A stretch of DNA of 18,018 nt from an uncultured Acetatifactor sp. (GTDB lineage: Bacteria; Bacillota; Clostridia; Lachnospirales; Lachnospiraceae): NCBI GenBank assembly GCA_910579755.1, contig CAJTVB010000047.1, forward strand, positions 1-18,018. The letters are read 5' to 3'. Below the pieces are notes generated by a model. That model made no database searches and had not been told where the DNA came from. It was given only the letters and a program-made list of their open reading frames with translations. Shown here piece by piece: positions 1 to 8,375 of the stretch; the first letter of the stretch is position 1; every line of letters begins with the position of its first letter. A program made the translations under genes and the position numbers.

Positions 1-2493
1 GATTCTGGAGAGAAATCCAGCGATGCCGGCAACAGCAGCAGCTCGGACAACAACTCCACCAGCCAGGAGAGCAGCTCTGAGACTCAGGAGCCTGCAGGTG
101 AAAATACTTACACCTTAAACCTGTCGGAATCTACATTCCCTACCAACTGGAATCCCTTCACCTATGAGACCAATACGGCGCTGAGCGATATCCTGCAATT
201 TTGTGTTACCAACATGTATACGTTTGATTACAACGACACCATGGATGGATATGTGCAGGTTCCTTTGGCGGCAGTGGGAGAGCCTGAGGATATTACCGCA
301 GAATATGTGGGCAAGTACGGCGTGGAGGAAGGCGATACCGCCAAGGTATGGAAGATCACCTTGCGTGACGACCTTAAGTGGGAAGACGGAACCCCCATCA
401 CAGCTCATGATTATGTGAGAAGCGCTGAGCTTCTTTTGAATCCCGCGGCCCATAACTCCCGTGCAGACGATTATTTCTACGGCGGAAGCTTCAAGCTTGT
501 GAACGCTAAGAATTATCTGTATGCAGGTACCACTGCTTATGTAGAAAAAATGACCCAGGGCGCCAACAGATATTTTGCGCTGGAAGATCTCACTGCCGAT
601 GAAAACGGTGTGCTGACCGTTGACGGTAATCAGATCGCTTTCTTCCTGGAAGACGGCGCTGACTGGGGCAATGGCGGAATTAAGAATTACTATGATGAGG
701 TGGGTGCTGAGACCTTTACCATAGACGGTGTGGACGTATATGCCGAGTATATTGCGCCTGCCGCAGATGCGGACGGAATGGTGCTTGTGACTGAAGAAGT
801 GCGTAAAGCCCTGTCCAACATGATTGCTATTCTCCACGATGCGGCCAACGAGGAAGCATATGCAGAGAGCGCCGGCGATTATGCATATCAGGAGTGGGAA
901 GAATTCTGCTATATCGGCCAGAATTATCCTGCCATGGATTTCTCTGAAGTAGGTATCTTTGCTCTTTCCGATACAGAGCTTTGCTATGCTATTGAATCTC
1001 CTCTGGAGGGCTTCTACCTGAAATATGCTCTGCCGGATGTTCTGGTAAACGAGGAGCTGTATCTGGCATGTGAGAAGATGGATGGTGATGTGTACAGTAA
1101 TACATACGGAACCTCCGTTGACACTTGGATGTCCTATGGCCCTTACAAGCTGGTAAATTATCAGATGGACAAGGAAATTGCCCTGACCAAGAACGAGCAT
1201 TATTTTGAAAACGGACAGGAAGGCATTTACCAGGCTACGGATATCAAGATTCAGTATGTGGCAGAGGCTGCTACCAGACTGCAGATGTTCCTGAGCGGTC
1301 AGTTGGATTCCTATGGATTGACAGCGGAGGATATGGAGGCGTATTCCACCAGTGACTGGGCTTATTATTCCACTGGCGCTTCCACTTTCTTTGTGGCCAT
1401 GAACCCTGTCAAGAATCTGTTGGAGGATCAGCAGAAAGCGCTGGGCGACAATTACAATAAGACGATCTTGACTCTGAAAGAGTTCCGCCAGGCCCTGTCC
1501 TTCTCTCTGGACCGTGCGGCATTTGCATTGGCGGCAGCTCCCACAAATACAGCGGCTTTTGGTATGTTCTCCGACTTGATTATCTATGATCCCGATAATG
1601 GATCTACCTATCGCAGCACTGATGAGGCTAAGAAGGTATTGGTAGATTTCTGGGGTCTGTCCGATGAGGTCGGCGAGGGTAAGATGTATGCGGATATGGA
1701 CGAGGCCATTGCCAGCATCACCGGCTATAACCTGAGCATGGCGAAGGAATACTTTGACAAGGCTTATGATCTTGCTATTGAGCAGGGCCTGATGACTGAA
1801 AATGATACCATTGAGATCAAAATCGGTATGTACAATACAGGAAATTTCCAGACCAAGGGTATTGAATTTTTGCAGAACAACTGGGTTGATGCAGTAAAGG
1901 GAACAAAACTGGAAGGAAAGCTGACCTTCTCCACCGATGATACCATTGGCGATGACTTTGGCAACGCCCTTCGGCAGTGCCGTGTAGACATGCTCTTCGG
2001 CGTTGGATTCTCCGGCTCTGCCCTGGATCCCTATAACCTGATGCAGGTTTACACCACGGAAGATGCTCTTCGTTACAACACCTGCTGGGATACCCAGAAC
2101 GATATGCTGACCATCAATCTGGGCGGCAAGGACTACACTGCCAGCGTTGCAGACTGGACCTATACCATCTCTGGTGAGAAGATCAACATTAAGGATGCAG
2201 ACGGCAATACGTCCGAATTCAGCGCAGGTGCTGCGGATGATAATGCTACCGAGAGATTCCAGATTCTGGCGGCTCTGGAGAGCGCGGCCCTGGATCGTTA
2301 TGAACTGCTTCCTCTGATTGATGACAATGCGGCTACTCTGTACGCCATGAAGCTAAAACTGTACAGCGAAGAGTACATCTTCGGTGTGGGCTTCAATGGT
2401 CCTGACGGTGTCAAGTACCTGCAGTTCAACTACAATGATGCAGAATGGGATGAGTTCGTGAAGTCTCAGAACGGCACTCTGACCTACAACTAA
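1..2493 (+). CDS. Oversized family-5 (peptide/oligopeptide) substrate-binding lipoprotein, 5'-truncated by window edge
   Basis: The reading frame is open from base 1 to the TAA at 2491, giving 830 visible residues. The start codon, signal peptide and lipobox lie outside the window. The first ~35 residues are a Ser/Asn/Glu-rich linker typical of a lipoprotein just after its anchor cysteine. Landmarks of the SBP_bac_5 family follow: GTPITAHDYV near residue 130, YGPYKL at 379-384, and LKEFRQALSFSLDR at about 492-505. Typical family members have roughly 540-600 residues, so this one is clearly longer, with extra sequence spread through the protein. It should bind a peptide-like ligand outside the membrane and deliver it to the OppB/OppC pair encoded next. 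It is a paralogue of the binding protein at 15523-18018; both end in a NYNDAEW-containing tail. The ligand cannot be told from sequence. Family call is firm, substrate is not. Confidence 0.93.
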   Translation, partial: DSGEKSSDAGNSSSSDNNSTSQESSSETQEPAGENTYTLNLSESTFPTNWNPFTYETNTALSDILQFCVTNMYTFDYNDTMDGYVQVPLAAVGEPEDITAEYVGKYGVEEGDTAKVWKITLRDDLKWEDGTPITAHDYVRSAELLLNPAAHNSRADDYFYGGSFKLVNAKNYLYAGTTAYVEKMTQGANRYFALEDLTADENGVLTVDGNQIAFFLEDGADWGNGGIKNYYDEVGAETFTIDGVDVYAEYIAPAADADGMVLVTEEVRKALSNMIAILHDAANEEAYAESAGDYAYQEWEEFCYIGQNYPAMDFSEVGIFALSDTELCYAIESPLEGFYLKYALPDVLVNEELYLACEKMDGDVYSNTYGTSVDTWMSYGPYKLVNYQMDKEIALTKNEHYFENGQEGIYQATDIKIQYVAEAATRLQMFLSGQLDSYGLTAEDMEAYSTSDWAYYSTGASTFFVAMNPVKNLLEDQQKALGDNYNKTILTLKEFRQALSFSLDRAAFALAAAPTNTAAFGMFSDLIIYDPDNGSTYRSTDEAKKVLVDFWGLSDEVGEGKMYADMDEAIASITGYNLSMAKEYFDKAYDLAIEQGLMTENDTIEIKIGMYNTGNFQTKGIEFLQNNWVDAVKGTKLEGKLTFSTDDTIGDDFGNALRQCRVDMLFGVGFSGSALDPYNLMQVYTTEDALRYNTCWDTQNDMLTINLGGKDYTASVADWTYTISGEKINIKDADGNTSEFSAGAADDNATERFQILAALESAALDRYELLPLIDDNAATLYAMKLKLYSEEYIFGVGFNGPDGVKYLQFNYNDAEWDEFVKSQNGTLTYN

Positions 2494-2503
2494 ATTTTAC
2501 AGG

Positions 2504-2546
2504 AAAACCAGCCGGAGGAGGGAATTCCTCCTTCGGCCTGGGTTTT
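2504..2546 (+). terminator. Terminator-like hairpin between binding protein and oppB
   Basis: An A-tract (2504-2507) is followed by a GC-rich stem and a T-tract. GCCG at 2511-2514 pairs with CGGC at 2534-2537, AGGAGG at 2516-2521 pairs with CCTCCT at 2527-2532, and the loop is GAATT. A second short helix pairs ACC with GGT-like bases, and AAAA pairs with TTTT at 2543-2546. It begins 10 bp after the stop codon. It probably lets only part of transcription pass into oppB, giving more binding protein than permease, a common arrangement in binding-protein operons. This role is inference. Confidence 0.75.
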
Positions 2547-2547
2547 G

Positions 2548-2592
2548 CATTGATACAGTCTCCGAAGGGGTTCTTCGAGGACTGTATCAATG
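2548..2592 (+). repeat. Long near-perfect inverted repeat upstream of oppB
   Basis: The arm 2548-2560 (CATTGATACAGTC) pairs perfectly with 2580-2592. After a 2x2 mismatch, CGAAG at 2563-2567 pairs with CTTCG at 2573-2577 around a five-base loop, GGGTT. It starts directly after the T-tract of the preceding hairpin and has no T-tract of its own. It could stabilise or direct processing of the mRNA between the binding-protein and permease segments, or serve as a protein-binding palindrome. The right operon has an unrelated but even longer palindrome in the same place (15374-15424). Confidence 0.85.
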
Positions 2593-2626
2593 TTGTGTCA
2601 AGATAAAACAGGCAACGGAGGTATCT

Positions 2627-3577
2627 ATGTTCAAGTATATTCTAAAACGTATCGCTCTGATGTTCTTTGTGCTCTTTTCCATCATGACGATCTGCTTTGT
2701 GCTGATCAAGCTTCTTCCCCTGCCCACCATCGAAGGATATGGCCAGGATATGAATCTGGTGTTGATGAGAAGGGAAGCCTTGGGATACAATAAGCCGATT
2801 TTGGTGCAATATGGGATTTTTTTGAAGAAAAGTATTCTGCAGGGGAATTGGGGAATCAGCGAGACCCTGTACCGCGGTCAGGAGGTCTGGACTGTATTTA
2901 TCTCCAAAATGCCTGCGACCATGCTGGTGAATATGTATTCTCTTTTGTTCAGCGTTCCCATTGGAATTCTTTTGGGGATTTATGCGGCTTTGAAGAAAAA
3001 CAAGTGGCAGGAATACTTGATCTCCACTCTGATAATGATGTTTATCTCTGTACCCGGCTATGTATATGGCCTATTTTTGCAGTATCTGCTGGCCTTTAAG
3101 CTGAAGTGGTTCCCTTTTCAGATGGACAGCGGAACGGACTACTTCTCCTTTTCCATGTTTCGATCCATCGTACCGGCTATTCTTGCTCTGGGCTTTCCCA
3201 CCGTGGCGGGATTGGCCAGAAACGTGCGTGCGGAGTTGTCGGAGGTACTGACCAGTGACTTTATGCTGCTGGCCCGGACAAAGGGTCTCACCAGAAGCCA
3301 GGCTACGGTTCGTCATGCCCTGCGCAACTCAATGGTGCCCATTTTTCCCATGATTTTTGGTGAGTTTATTGGAATTTTATCGGGATCTCTGGTTATAGAA
3401 AAAATATTCGGCATCCCGGGAATCGGACAGCTTTTCCTGAATTCCATTACGGCTCTGGATTATAATTTGTTTATGTTGCTGACCATTTTTTATACCTTTA
3501 TCGGTTTGGCGGCAGGTCTGGTAGTAGATGTAAGTTATGGTTTGATCGATCCCAGGATCAGGATGGGGGAACGCTGA
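2627..3577 (+). CDS. oppB: Oligopeptide-type ABC transporter permease OppB
   Basis: This 316-residue protein has normal length for OppB. It has six predicted membrane segments at about 10-30, 101-122, 131-157, 178-197, 238-258 and 278-301. The cytoplasmic coupling loop that contacts the ATPases (EAA-type) is RAELSEVLTSDFMLLARTKG and following residues, 201-234. The tail YGLIDPRIRMG is characteristic of the family. The start ATG is preceded by GGAGG at 2617-2621 with five bases between. It is the first gene after the hairpin pair and lies 1 bp before oppC. It forms the translocation channel with OppC. The right-operon paralogue (14394-15347) shares the coupling loop almost residue for residue. 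Peptide versus another family substrate such as nickel is not settled by sequence. Confidence 0.95.
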   Translation: MFKYILKRIALMFFVLFSIMTICFVLIKLLPLPTIEGYGQDMNLVLMRREALGYNKPILVQYGIFLKKSILQGNWGISETLYRGQEVWTVFISKMPATMLVNMYSLLFSVPIGILLGIYAALKKNKWQEYLISTLIMMFISVPGYVYGLFLQYLLAFKLKWFPFQMDSGTDYFSFSMFRSIVPAILALGFPTVAGLARNVRAELSEVLTSDFMLLARTKGLTRSQATVRHALRNSMVPIFPMIFGEFIGILSGSLVIEKIFGIPGIGQLFLNSITALDYNLFMLLTIFYTFIGLAAGLVVDVSYGLIDPRIRMGER

Positions 3578-3578
3578 T

Positions 3579-5120
3579 ATGGAAAAGAAAATGGATTATA
3601 CAAAAATTCCTAAGGAAAAATTTGCTTTTTATCAGAGAGACGAAAATATCCATGACAAAAAGCTGGATACCAAGCCGGTGGGATATTTCCGTGATGCCAT
3701 GGGAAGGTTTGCGCGAAATAAGAGCTCTGTTGCGGCGGCGGTTATTATTGCTCTGCTGATTCTCTATGCCGTAATCATTCCTTATGCGGGAGGAAACAAA
3801 TATACCAATTCTCCCTCCGATACTATGTACCTTCGTTATGCCAATCTACTTCCCAAAAGCAGTCTTTTTGACTGGGCAGGATGGGATGGCTGTACCGATG
3901 AAACTTTGAGTAAGAGCGACTATTATGCCAGGTTGGCTATTGGGCAGGAAACCGGCATGAATCCTATCGTCAAGATGTACCGGGAAGACTATGTTGCCAA
4001 GGATACATTGAGCAATACAACCTATTATGATGTCAGAATTGATTCTTACCTTAAGAATGGAATGCTGTATCTTTCTCTCACCCCGGAGGAATATACGGCT
4101 ATTCAGCAATGGCAGAATGAAACGGGGATCCAGGTGATTTATCCTGCGGTGGATACTTCGGAATTTAAGCTGGCTACTCTGAAGACTGACGCCAATATCT
4201 GGTATCAGTGTAACCAGAAGGGAGCGCCCAAGCTGGATCGGAATAATAATTTGATTCCACTTTACAAGACCAGCGGAAATGACGGGAATTATGACAGTCT
4301 GCGCATTCCTGGAGACGATGGCTCTTACAAGTACGCGGTGCTTATGGGTACCTCCACATCACCGGCATACAATGTACGAGTGTTTTCCTATACCTATTTC
4401 CAGTACCGCTATGGATTTGAACCTTCCTTCCTGTTTGGCACAAACGCCTATGGTCAGGATATTCTCACCAGGCTGGCTAATGCCGCCCGGTTTTCCATGG
4501 TGTTTGCCATTTGTGTGTCTGCGGTCAATCTATTGATCGGCGCTTTCTATGGCGCCTTTGAGGGATACTACGGTGGGAAGGTAGATCTTGTGATGGAGCG
4601 TATTTCGGATATTCTGAGCGGCGTTCCCTTCGTGGTAGTGGTGACGCTGTTCAAGCTGCATCTGGCAAAGCAGGTAGGGGCCCTGCCATCTTTGTTGTTT
4701 GCCTTTGTGCTTACAGGATGGATCGGAATGGCCAGTAAAACTCGAATGCAGTTTTACCGCTTTAAGAATCAGGAATATATTCTGGCAGCCAGAACCCTGG
4801 GGGCCAGCGATTTCCGGTTGATGTTCGGACATATTTTCCCCAATGCGCTGGGGACCCTGATCACCGGTGCGGTATTGTATATTCCTAATGTAGTTTACTC
4901 GGAATCCAATTTGACTTACTTAGGAATCGTGAATCTGGACAGTACCACCAGAACCAGTATCGGAAGCATGCTGTCCGCAGGACAGCCGGTTATGTCCACC
5001 TTCCCTCATGTGGTGCTGTTCCCTTCCATTTTTATCGCGTTGCTGTTGATTACATTCAATTTGTTCGGTAACGGCCTGAGAGATGCCTTTAACCCTTCAC
5101 TGCGCGGAACGGAGGACTAA
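3579..5120 (+). CDS. oppC: OppC-type permease with a large extracytoplasmic insertion
   Basis: The 513 residues compare with roughly 300 for ordinary OppC. TM1 is at about 51-70. The usual entry to the core, here LFGTNAYGQDILTR, is not reached until residue 285. The extra stretch, about 72-283, lies outside the membrane by topology and is polar with no membrane helix. It contains WQNETGIQVIYP (178-189) and ETGMNPI (124-130), both conserved in the right-operon paralogue. The core follows with five more helices and the coupling loop around 389-425 (FKNQEYILAARTLGASDFRL). The start ATG lies one base after the oppB stop with GGGGGA eight bases upstream; an in-frame ATG at 3591 is less well placed. 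The gene abuts oppD directly. Function of the extra domain is unknown. Docking of the equally enlarged binding protein is a reasonable guess. Confidence 0.94.
   Translation: MEKKMDYTKIPKEKFAFYQRDENIHDKKLDTKPVGYFRDAMGRFARNKSSVAAAVIIALLILYAVIIPYAGGNKYTNSPSDTMYLRYANLLPKSSLFDWAGWDGCTDETLSKSDYYARLAIGQETGMNPIVKMYREDYVAKDTLSNTTYYDVRIDSYLKNGMLYLSLTPEEYTAIQQWQNETGIQVIYPAVDTSEFKLATLKTDANIWYQCNQKGAPKLDRNNNLIPLYKTSGNDGNYDSLRIPGDDGSYKYAVLMGTSTSPAYNVRVFSYTYFQYRYGFEPSFLFGTNAYGQDILTRLANAARFSMVFAICVSAVNLLIGAFYGAFEGYYGGKVDLVMERISDILSGVPFVVVVTLFKLHLAKQVGALPSLLFAFVLTGWIGMASKTRMQFYRFKNQEYILAARTLGASDFRLMFGHIFPNALGTLITGAVLYIPNVVYSESNLTYLGIVNLDSTTRTSIGSMLSAGQPVMSTFPHVVLFPSIFIALLLITFNLFGNGLRDAFNPSLRGTED
5111..5115 (+). 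promoter_or_regulatory. Ribosome binding site bearing on the oppD start choice
   Basis: GGAGG lies within the last codons of oppC. Spacing is five bases to the ATG at 5121 and eight to the ATG at 5124. The second is closer to the usual optimum and matches the single-ATG start of the paralogue at 12853, so the true protein may be one residue shorter. Confidence 0.6.
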
Positions 5121-7307
5121 ATGATGGAGAAAAAATTATCTGTGAATAATCTGGTGGTTTCTTTCCGCACTCCCGGTGGTAAGGTGCAGGCGGTGCGGGA
5201 TATCAGCTTTGATCTGAATAAGGGTGAGACACTGGCTATCGTAGGAGAATCAGGATCAGGCAAATCCGTTACCAGCAAATCTATTTTGGGTATTTTGGCA
5301 GGAAACTCCATTGTGGAGGGCGGATCCATTATTTACGACGGCATGGATCTCTTGAAGGTATCAGAGGACGATTTCTATCATATCCGCGGAGACAAGATTG
5401 CCATGATCTTTCAAGATCCCCTGTCCAGTCTGAATCCCATCATGAAGATCGGAAAACAACTGACAGAGGCTATGCTTCTAAAGGGTAAAGCCAGGCAGAA
5501 ATCAAGCCGTCAGGCGTTTAATTCCACTCTGGCGCTGTTTTCTGACGCCATGGTGGAGGCTTCTGCCCAGGGCGACGGAGCAAAAGCAGAAATGCTGAAG
5601 GCCATGTGTAAAAACTTTGATAAGTTTGAATTTAAACACATTGAGCTGGAGCAGGCTTACAACGAGTCTTATGAAGCGGCTTCCGAGGCCGTGTCCGCCA
5701 TAAAGGACGTACTGTTTCACATAGAAAAGAATGCCTTTGAGGACGAAAAATACACGGTTAACGAGATCATTCGTCTGGCCGGACAGACGGCCAACGACTA
5801 TGTAGTTTGCGGGGAAGATGCCGCAAAGGTATCTTCACTACTGTCAGAGCTGAAGACCGTCAGCGGTGCTGAAATCAAAAAGAAGGAATATCCGGAAACT
5901 GTCCGTTTGCTGAAAGCCTTGTTGGAAATCCTGGAGCAAGCGTTGAAAAAAGAAGAACCGGATTTCTTTAACATGGGATACTATATTGTATTTGCCGGAC
6001 AGCCCCTTCCGGAGAAGCCCATACCGGAATTGAACTGTTTTCTGAGGGAATACACGGAAGAGCATTTTATGAAGGAATTCCGAAGCTACGCGGCAGAGGC
6101 CCTGAAACACAGTGCCGGAAAGCATAATGCTCTGAAAAAGGAAGCGCTGGAGCTGGTAGAGGCAAACCGTCATATATTTGAAGCGGAGTCATTGGACCAA
6201 AAGCTGTGTATGGAAACTGCGAAAAAATTGACTGTTGCAGTGGAAAGCTCCATTGATAGGCTGGAGATCCGCAAGGACAGCGTAGCTTATACTTTTGGAA
6301 TCTGTTTGAAAAGCGACCTGCATACTTATTTTGAAGGCATTGGAAAAAATAAGAAAGCAGCTAAAGTACATGAAAGGCAAAAGAGAAAATATGACCGAAT
6401 GACAGCCAGGGGAAAACAGCCTTCCTGGAAGGTCGTTCCTTCTACGGCAGTGGATCTGGAGGCCGCAAAAAGCACCATTCTTGCACGCCTGGATCGTTTG
6501 ATACAGCATTACCGCAAGCTGCTGGAGCATGGCAGAGAGCGGGACTATGACAAGGAAACTGAAGAACTGGTATCCTTCTTTAAGGAAAATGCGTCCGGCG
6601 TGGTTATGAAGGTCACAAAGACTATGGCAAAATACAAGGCTTTGAAGCTGATGGAGGAAGTAGGTATAGCCGACACCCGGAAACGTTATAATCAATATCC
6701 CTTTGAATTTTCCGGCGGCATGCGTCAGCGAATTGTTATTGCCATTGCGTTGGCGGCAGATCCGGATATTCTGATCTGCGACGAGCCTACCACGGCATTG
6801 GATGTGACCATTCAGGCTCAGATTTTGGAGTTGATCAATGATCTGAAGGCAAAGAGGAATCTGTCCATTATCTTTATTACCCATGATCTTGGGGTGGTTG
6901 CCAATATGGCAGACCGTATCGCAGTTATGTATGCGGGAAAGATTGTGGAGCTGGGCACCAGCGAGGATGTATTTTATTCTCCGGCGCATCCTTATACCTG
7001 GGCGCTTTTGTCCGCTATGCCTGATGTGGAGACCAACGAGAGGCTGGAGGCCATTCCCGGTACTCCGCCCAACATGATTTATCCCCCTGTGGGAGATGCC
7101 TTTGCCGACAGAAATAAATATGCTCTTCAGATTGATTTTGAGATGCAGCCTCCTATGTTCCGGATCAGCGATACACATCAGGCGGCTACATGGCTTCTGC
7201 ATCCTGATGCGCCCAAGGTGGAAATCCCGAAGGCAATTACCGACAGGATTGCCAGAATGAAGGCGAAGGGAGGGACAGATCAGGAGAAAGGAGCAGGCCA
7301 TGAGTGA
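5121..7307 (+). CDS. oppD: OppD-type ATPase with ~380-residue helical insertion
   Basis: This 728-residue ATPase is about twice the usual OppD length. Motifs are intact: Walker A GESGSGKS (42-49), Q-loop Q98, signature FSGGMRQR (S531), Walker B with D554 and E555, and H-loop H588. Between EAMLLKG (ends 122) and YKALKLMEEVGI (from 505) lies a charged, mostly helical insertion. It carries landmarks shared with the right-operon copy: MGYY (285-288), a PLP-containing segment after it, and HERQKRK (417-423). In the C-terminal tail the four cysteines usual for OppD/DppD are replaced by D659, N665, D672 and T690. Two ATGs stand in tandem. GGAGG at 5111-5115 sits five bases before the first and eight before the second (5124); the paralogue's MENKL start supports 5124. 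It overlaps oppF by 8 bp. Confidence 0.95.
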   Translation: MMEKKLSVNNLVVSFRTPGGKVQAVRDISFDLNKGETLAIVGESGSGKSVTSKSILGILAGNSIVEGGSIIYDGMDLLKVSEDDFYHIRGDKIAMIFQDPLSSLNPIMKIGKQLTEAMLLKGKARQKSSRQAFNSTLALFSDAMVEASAQGDGAKAEMLKAMCKNFDKFEFKHIELEQAYNESYEAASEAVSAIKDVLFHIEKNAFEDEKYTVNEIIRLAGQTANDYVVCGEDAAKVSSLLSELKTVSGAEIKKKEYPETVRLLKALLEILEQALKKEEPDFFNMGYYIVFAGQPLPEKPIPELNCFLREYTEEHFMKEFRSYAAEALKHSAGKHNALKKEALELVEANRHIFEAESLDQKLCMETAKKLTVAVESSIDRLEIRKDSVAYTFGICLKSDLHTYFEGIGKNKKAAKVHERQKRKYDRMTARGKQPSWKVVPSTAVDLEAAKSTILARLDRLIQHYRKLLEHGRERDYDKETEELVSFFKENASGVVMKVTKTMAKYKALKLMEEVGIADTRKRYNQYPFEFSGGMRQRIVIAIALAADPDILICDEPTTALDVTIQAQILELINDLKAKRNLSIIFITHDLGVVANMADRIAVMYAGKIVELGTSEDVFYSPAHPYTWALLSAMPDVETNERLEAIPGTPPNMIYPPVGDAFADRNKYALQIDFEMQPPMFRISDTHQAATWLLHPDAPKVEIPKAITDRIARMKAKGGTDQEKGAGHE

Positions 7308-8364
7308 AAGAAAAAGCATACAACAGGGGGAAACCCTGCTGAAGGTGGATCATCTCTGCCAGTACTTTAAAAGCAATAAAGCCGTAGACGATGTGAGCTT
7401 TGAGATCAAAAAAGGAGAGGTCTTTGGCTTAGTGGGAGAATCCGGCTGTGGAAAGACCACTACAGGACGCTCTATCATAAAGCTCTACGATATTACATCC
7501 GGAAGCATTTACTTTAAGGGTGAGCGGATTGCCGCAGGAACGCTTTCCTACAAACAGAATATTAAGGAAGCCAGACAAAAGCTGAAGACGGAAGCAGACA
7601 ATGGAAAAAAGGCTGAGCTGGAGGAGTATATCAAGGCTCAGCAGATGGAAATTGCATCCGCCAAAAAGGACCATAAAAAGAAAAGATTTTATACGGACAT
7701 TCAGATGATCTTTCAAGACCCAATCGCTTCTCTGGATCCTCGTATGACAGTGGAACAGATTATTGCTGAAGGACTTGTAATTAACGGAGAAAAGGATAAA
7801 AAGGTTATTCAGAATAAGGTATTCGAAGCTTTGGAGATGGTAGGTCTGGTACGGGAGCACGCGGGCCGTTATCCCCACGAGTTTTCCGGAGGTCAGAGGC
7901 AGAGGATCGGTGTTGCCCGGGCAGTGGTAATGGAGCCGGAGTTGATCATTGCAGACGAACCGGTCAGCGCTTTGGATGTTTCTATTCAGGCTCAGGTTAT
8001 TAATCTGTTGGATGACTTACGGGAAAAAATGGGACTGACAGTGCTTTTTGTGGCGCATGATCTGTCAGTGGTGAAATACTTCTCCGACAGGATCGGTGTT
8101 ATGTATTATGGTAAGCTTGTGGAGCTGGCAGACAGTGATGAGTTGTTTAAGCACCCTCTTCATCCATATACCAAATCCCTGCTGTCCGCTATACCCATGC
8201 CGGATCCGGAGTATGAAAAAAGGCGGAAGCGGATCACCTATGTTCCTCTGAGGGATCACGACTACAGTGTGGAACAGCCTGCTCTGAGAGAGGTTCTTCC
8301 CGGACATTTTGTTCATTGTAATCAGGCGGAATTTGACAGATATCGGGAGATCATACAAGCTTGA
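7300..8364 (+). CDS. oppF: OppF-type ATPase with 54-residue charged insertion
   Basis: This is a 354-residue partner ATPase. Motifs are Walker A GESGCGKT (46-53), Q139, signature FSGGQRQR (S196), Walker B with D219 and E220, and H253. Residues about 79-132 are a Lys/Glu/Ala-rich helical insertion between the strands after Walker A and the Q-loop, likely a coiled coil; the right-operon copy has a longer one. The C-terminal tail is short and lacks the Cys-containing PPxGC-type motif of ordinary OppF, ending instead with a PGHFVHC segment. Start ATG overlaps oppD by 8 bp and has AAAGGAG at 7287-7293, six bases upstream, suggesting translational coupling. It should pair with OppD to form the ATPase dimer. 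A 52-bp piece of its insertion (7627-7678) recurs inverted at 9112-9163. Confidence 0.95.
   Translation: MSERKSIQQGETLLKVDHLCQYFKSNKAVDDVSFEIKKGEVFGLVGESGCGKTTTGRSIIKLYDITSGSIYFKGERIAAGTLSYKQNIKEARQKLKTEADNGKKAELEEYIKAQQMEIASAKKDHKKKRFYTDIQMIFQDPIASLDPRMTVEQIIAEGLVINGEKDKKVIQNKVFEALEMVGLVREHAGRYPHEFSGGQRQRIGVARAVVMEPELIIADEPVSALDVSIQAQVINLLDDLREKMGLTVLFVAHDLSVVKYFSDRIGVMYYGKLVELADSDELFKHPLHPYTKSLLSAIPMPDPEYEKRRKRITYVPLRDHDYSVEQPALREVLPGHFVHCNQAEFDRYREIIQA
7627..7678 (+). repeat. oppF insertion segment repeated inverted at 9112-9163
   Basis: These bases encode YIKAQQMEIASAKKDHK of the OppF helical insertion. The same sequence occurs on the opposite strand at 9163-9112 with 49 of 52 bases identical and a perfect 35-bp core (7639-7673 against 9151-9117). 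The three differences fall at third codon positions of Tyr110, Ala113 and His125 and are silent. Confidence 0.95.
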
Positions 8365-8370
8365 AGAAGG
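8363..8370 (+). promoter_or_regulatory. Ribosome binding site that sets the start of the small membrane protein
   Basis: GAAGAAGG is followed five bases later by ATG at 8376. The in-frame TTG at 8361 overlaps the oppF stop and has no such site before it, so 8376 is preferred. Confidence 0.65.
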
Positions 8371-8375
8371 TATCC

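Noticed and set aside
115..1200. A 361-codon open frame on the - strand opposite the left binding protein gene
   Set aside because: Shadow of a clear family-5 binding protein; no ribosome site or domain.
6189..7319. A 376-codon open frame on the - strand opposite the left oppD
   Set aside because: No recognisable motifs, and it covers the conserved signature and Walker B region of the real gene.
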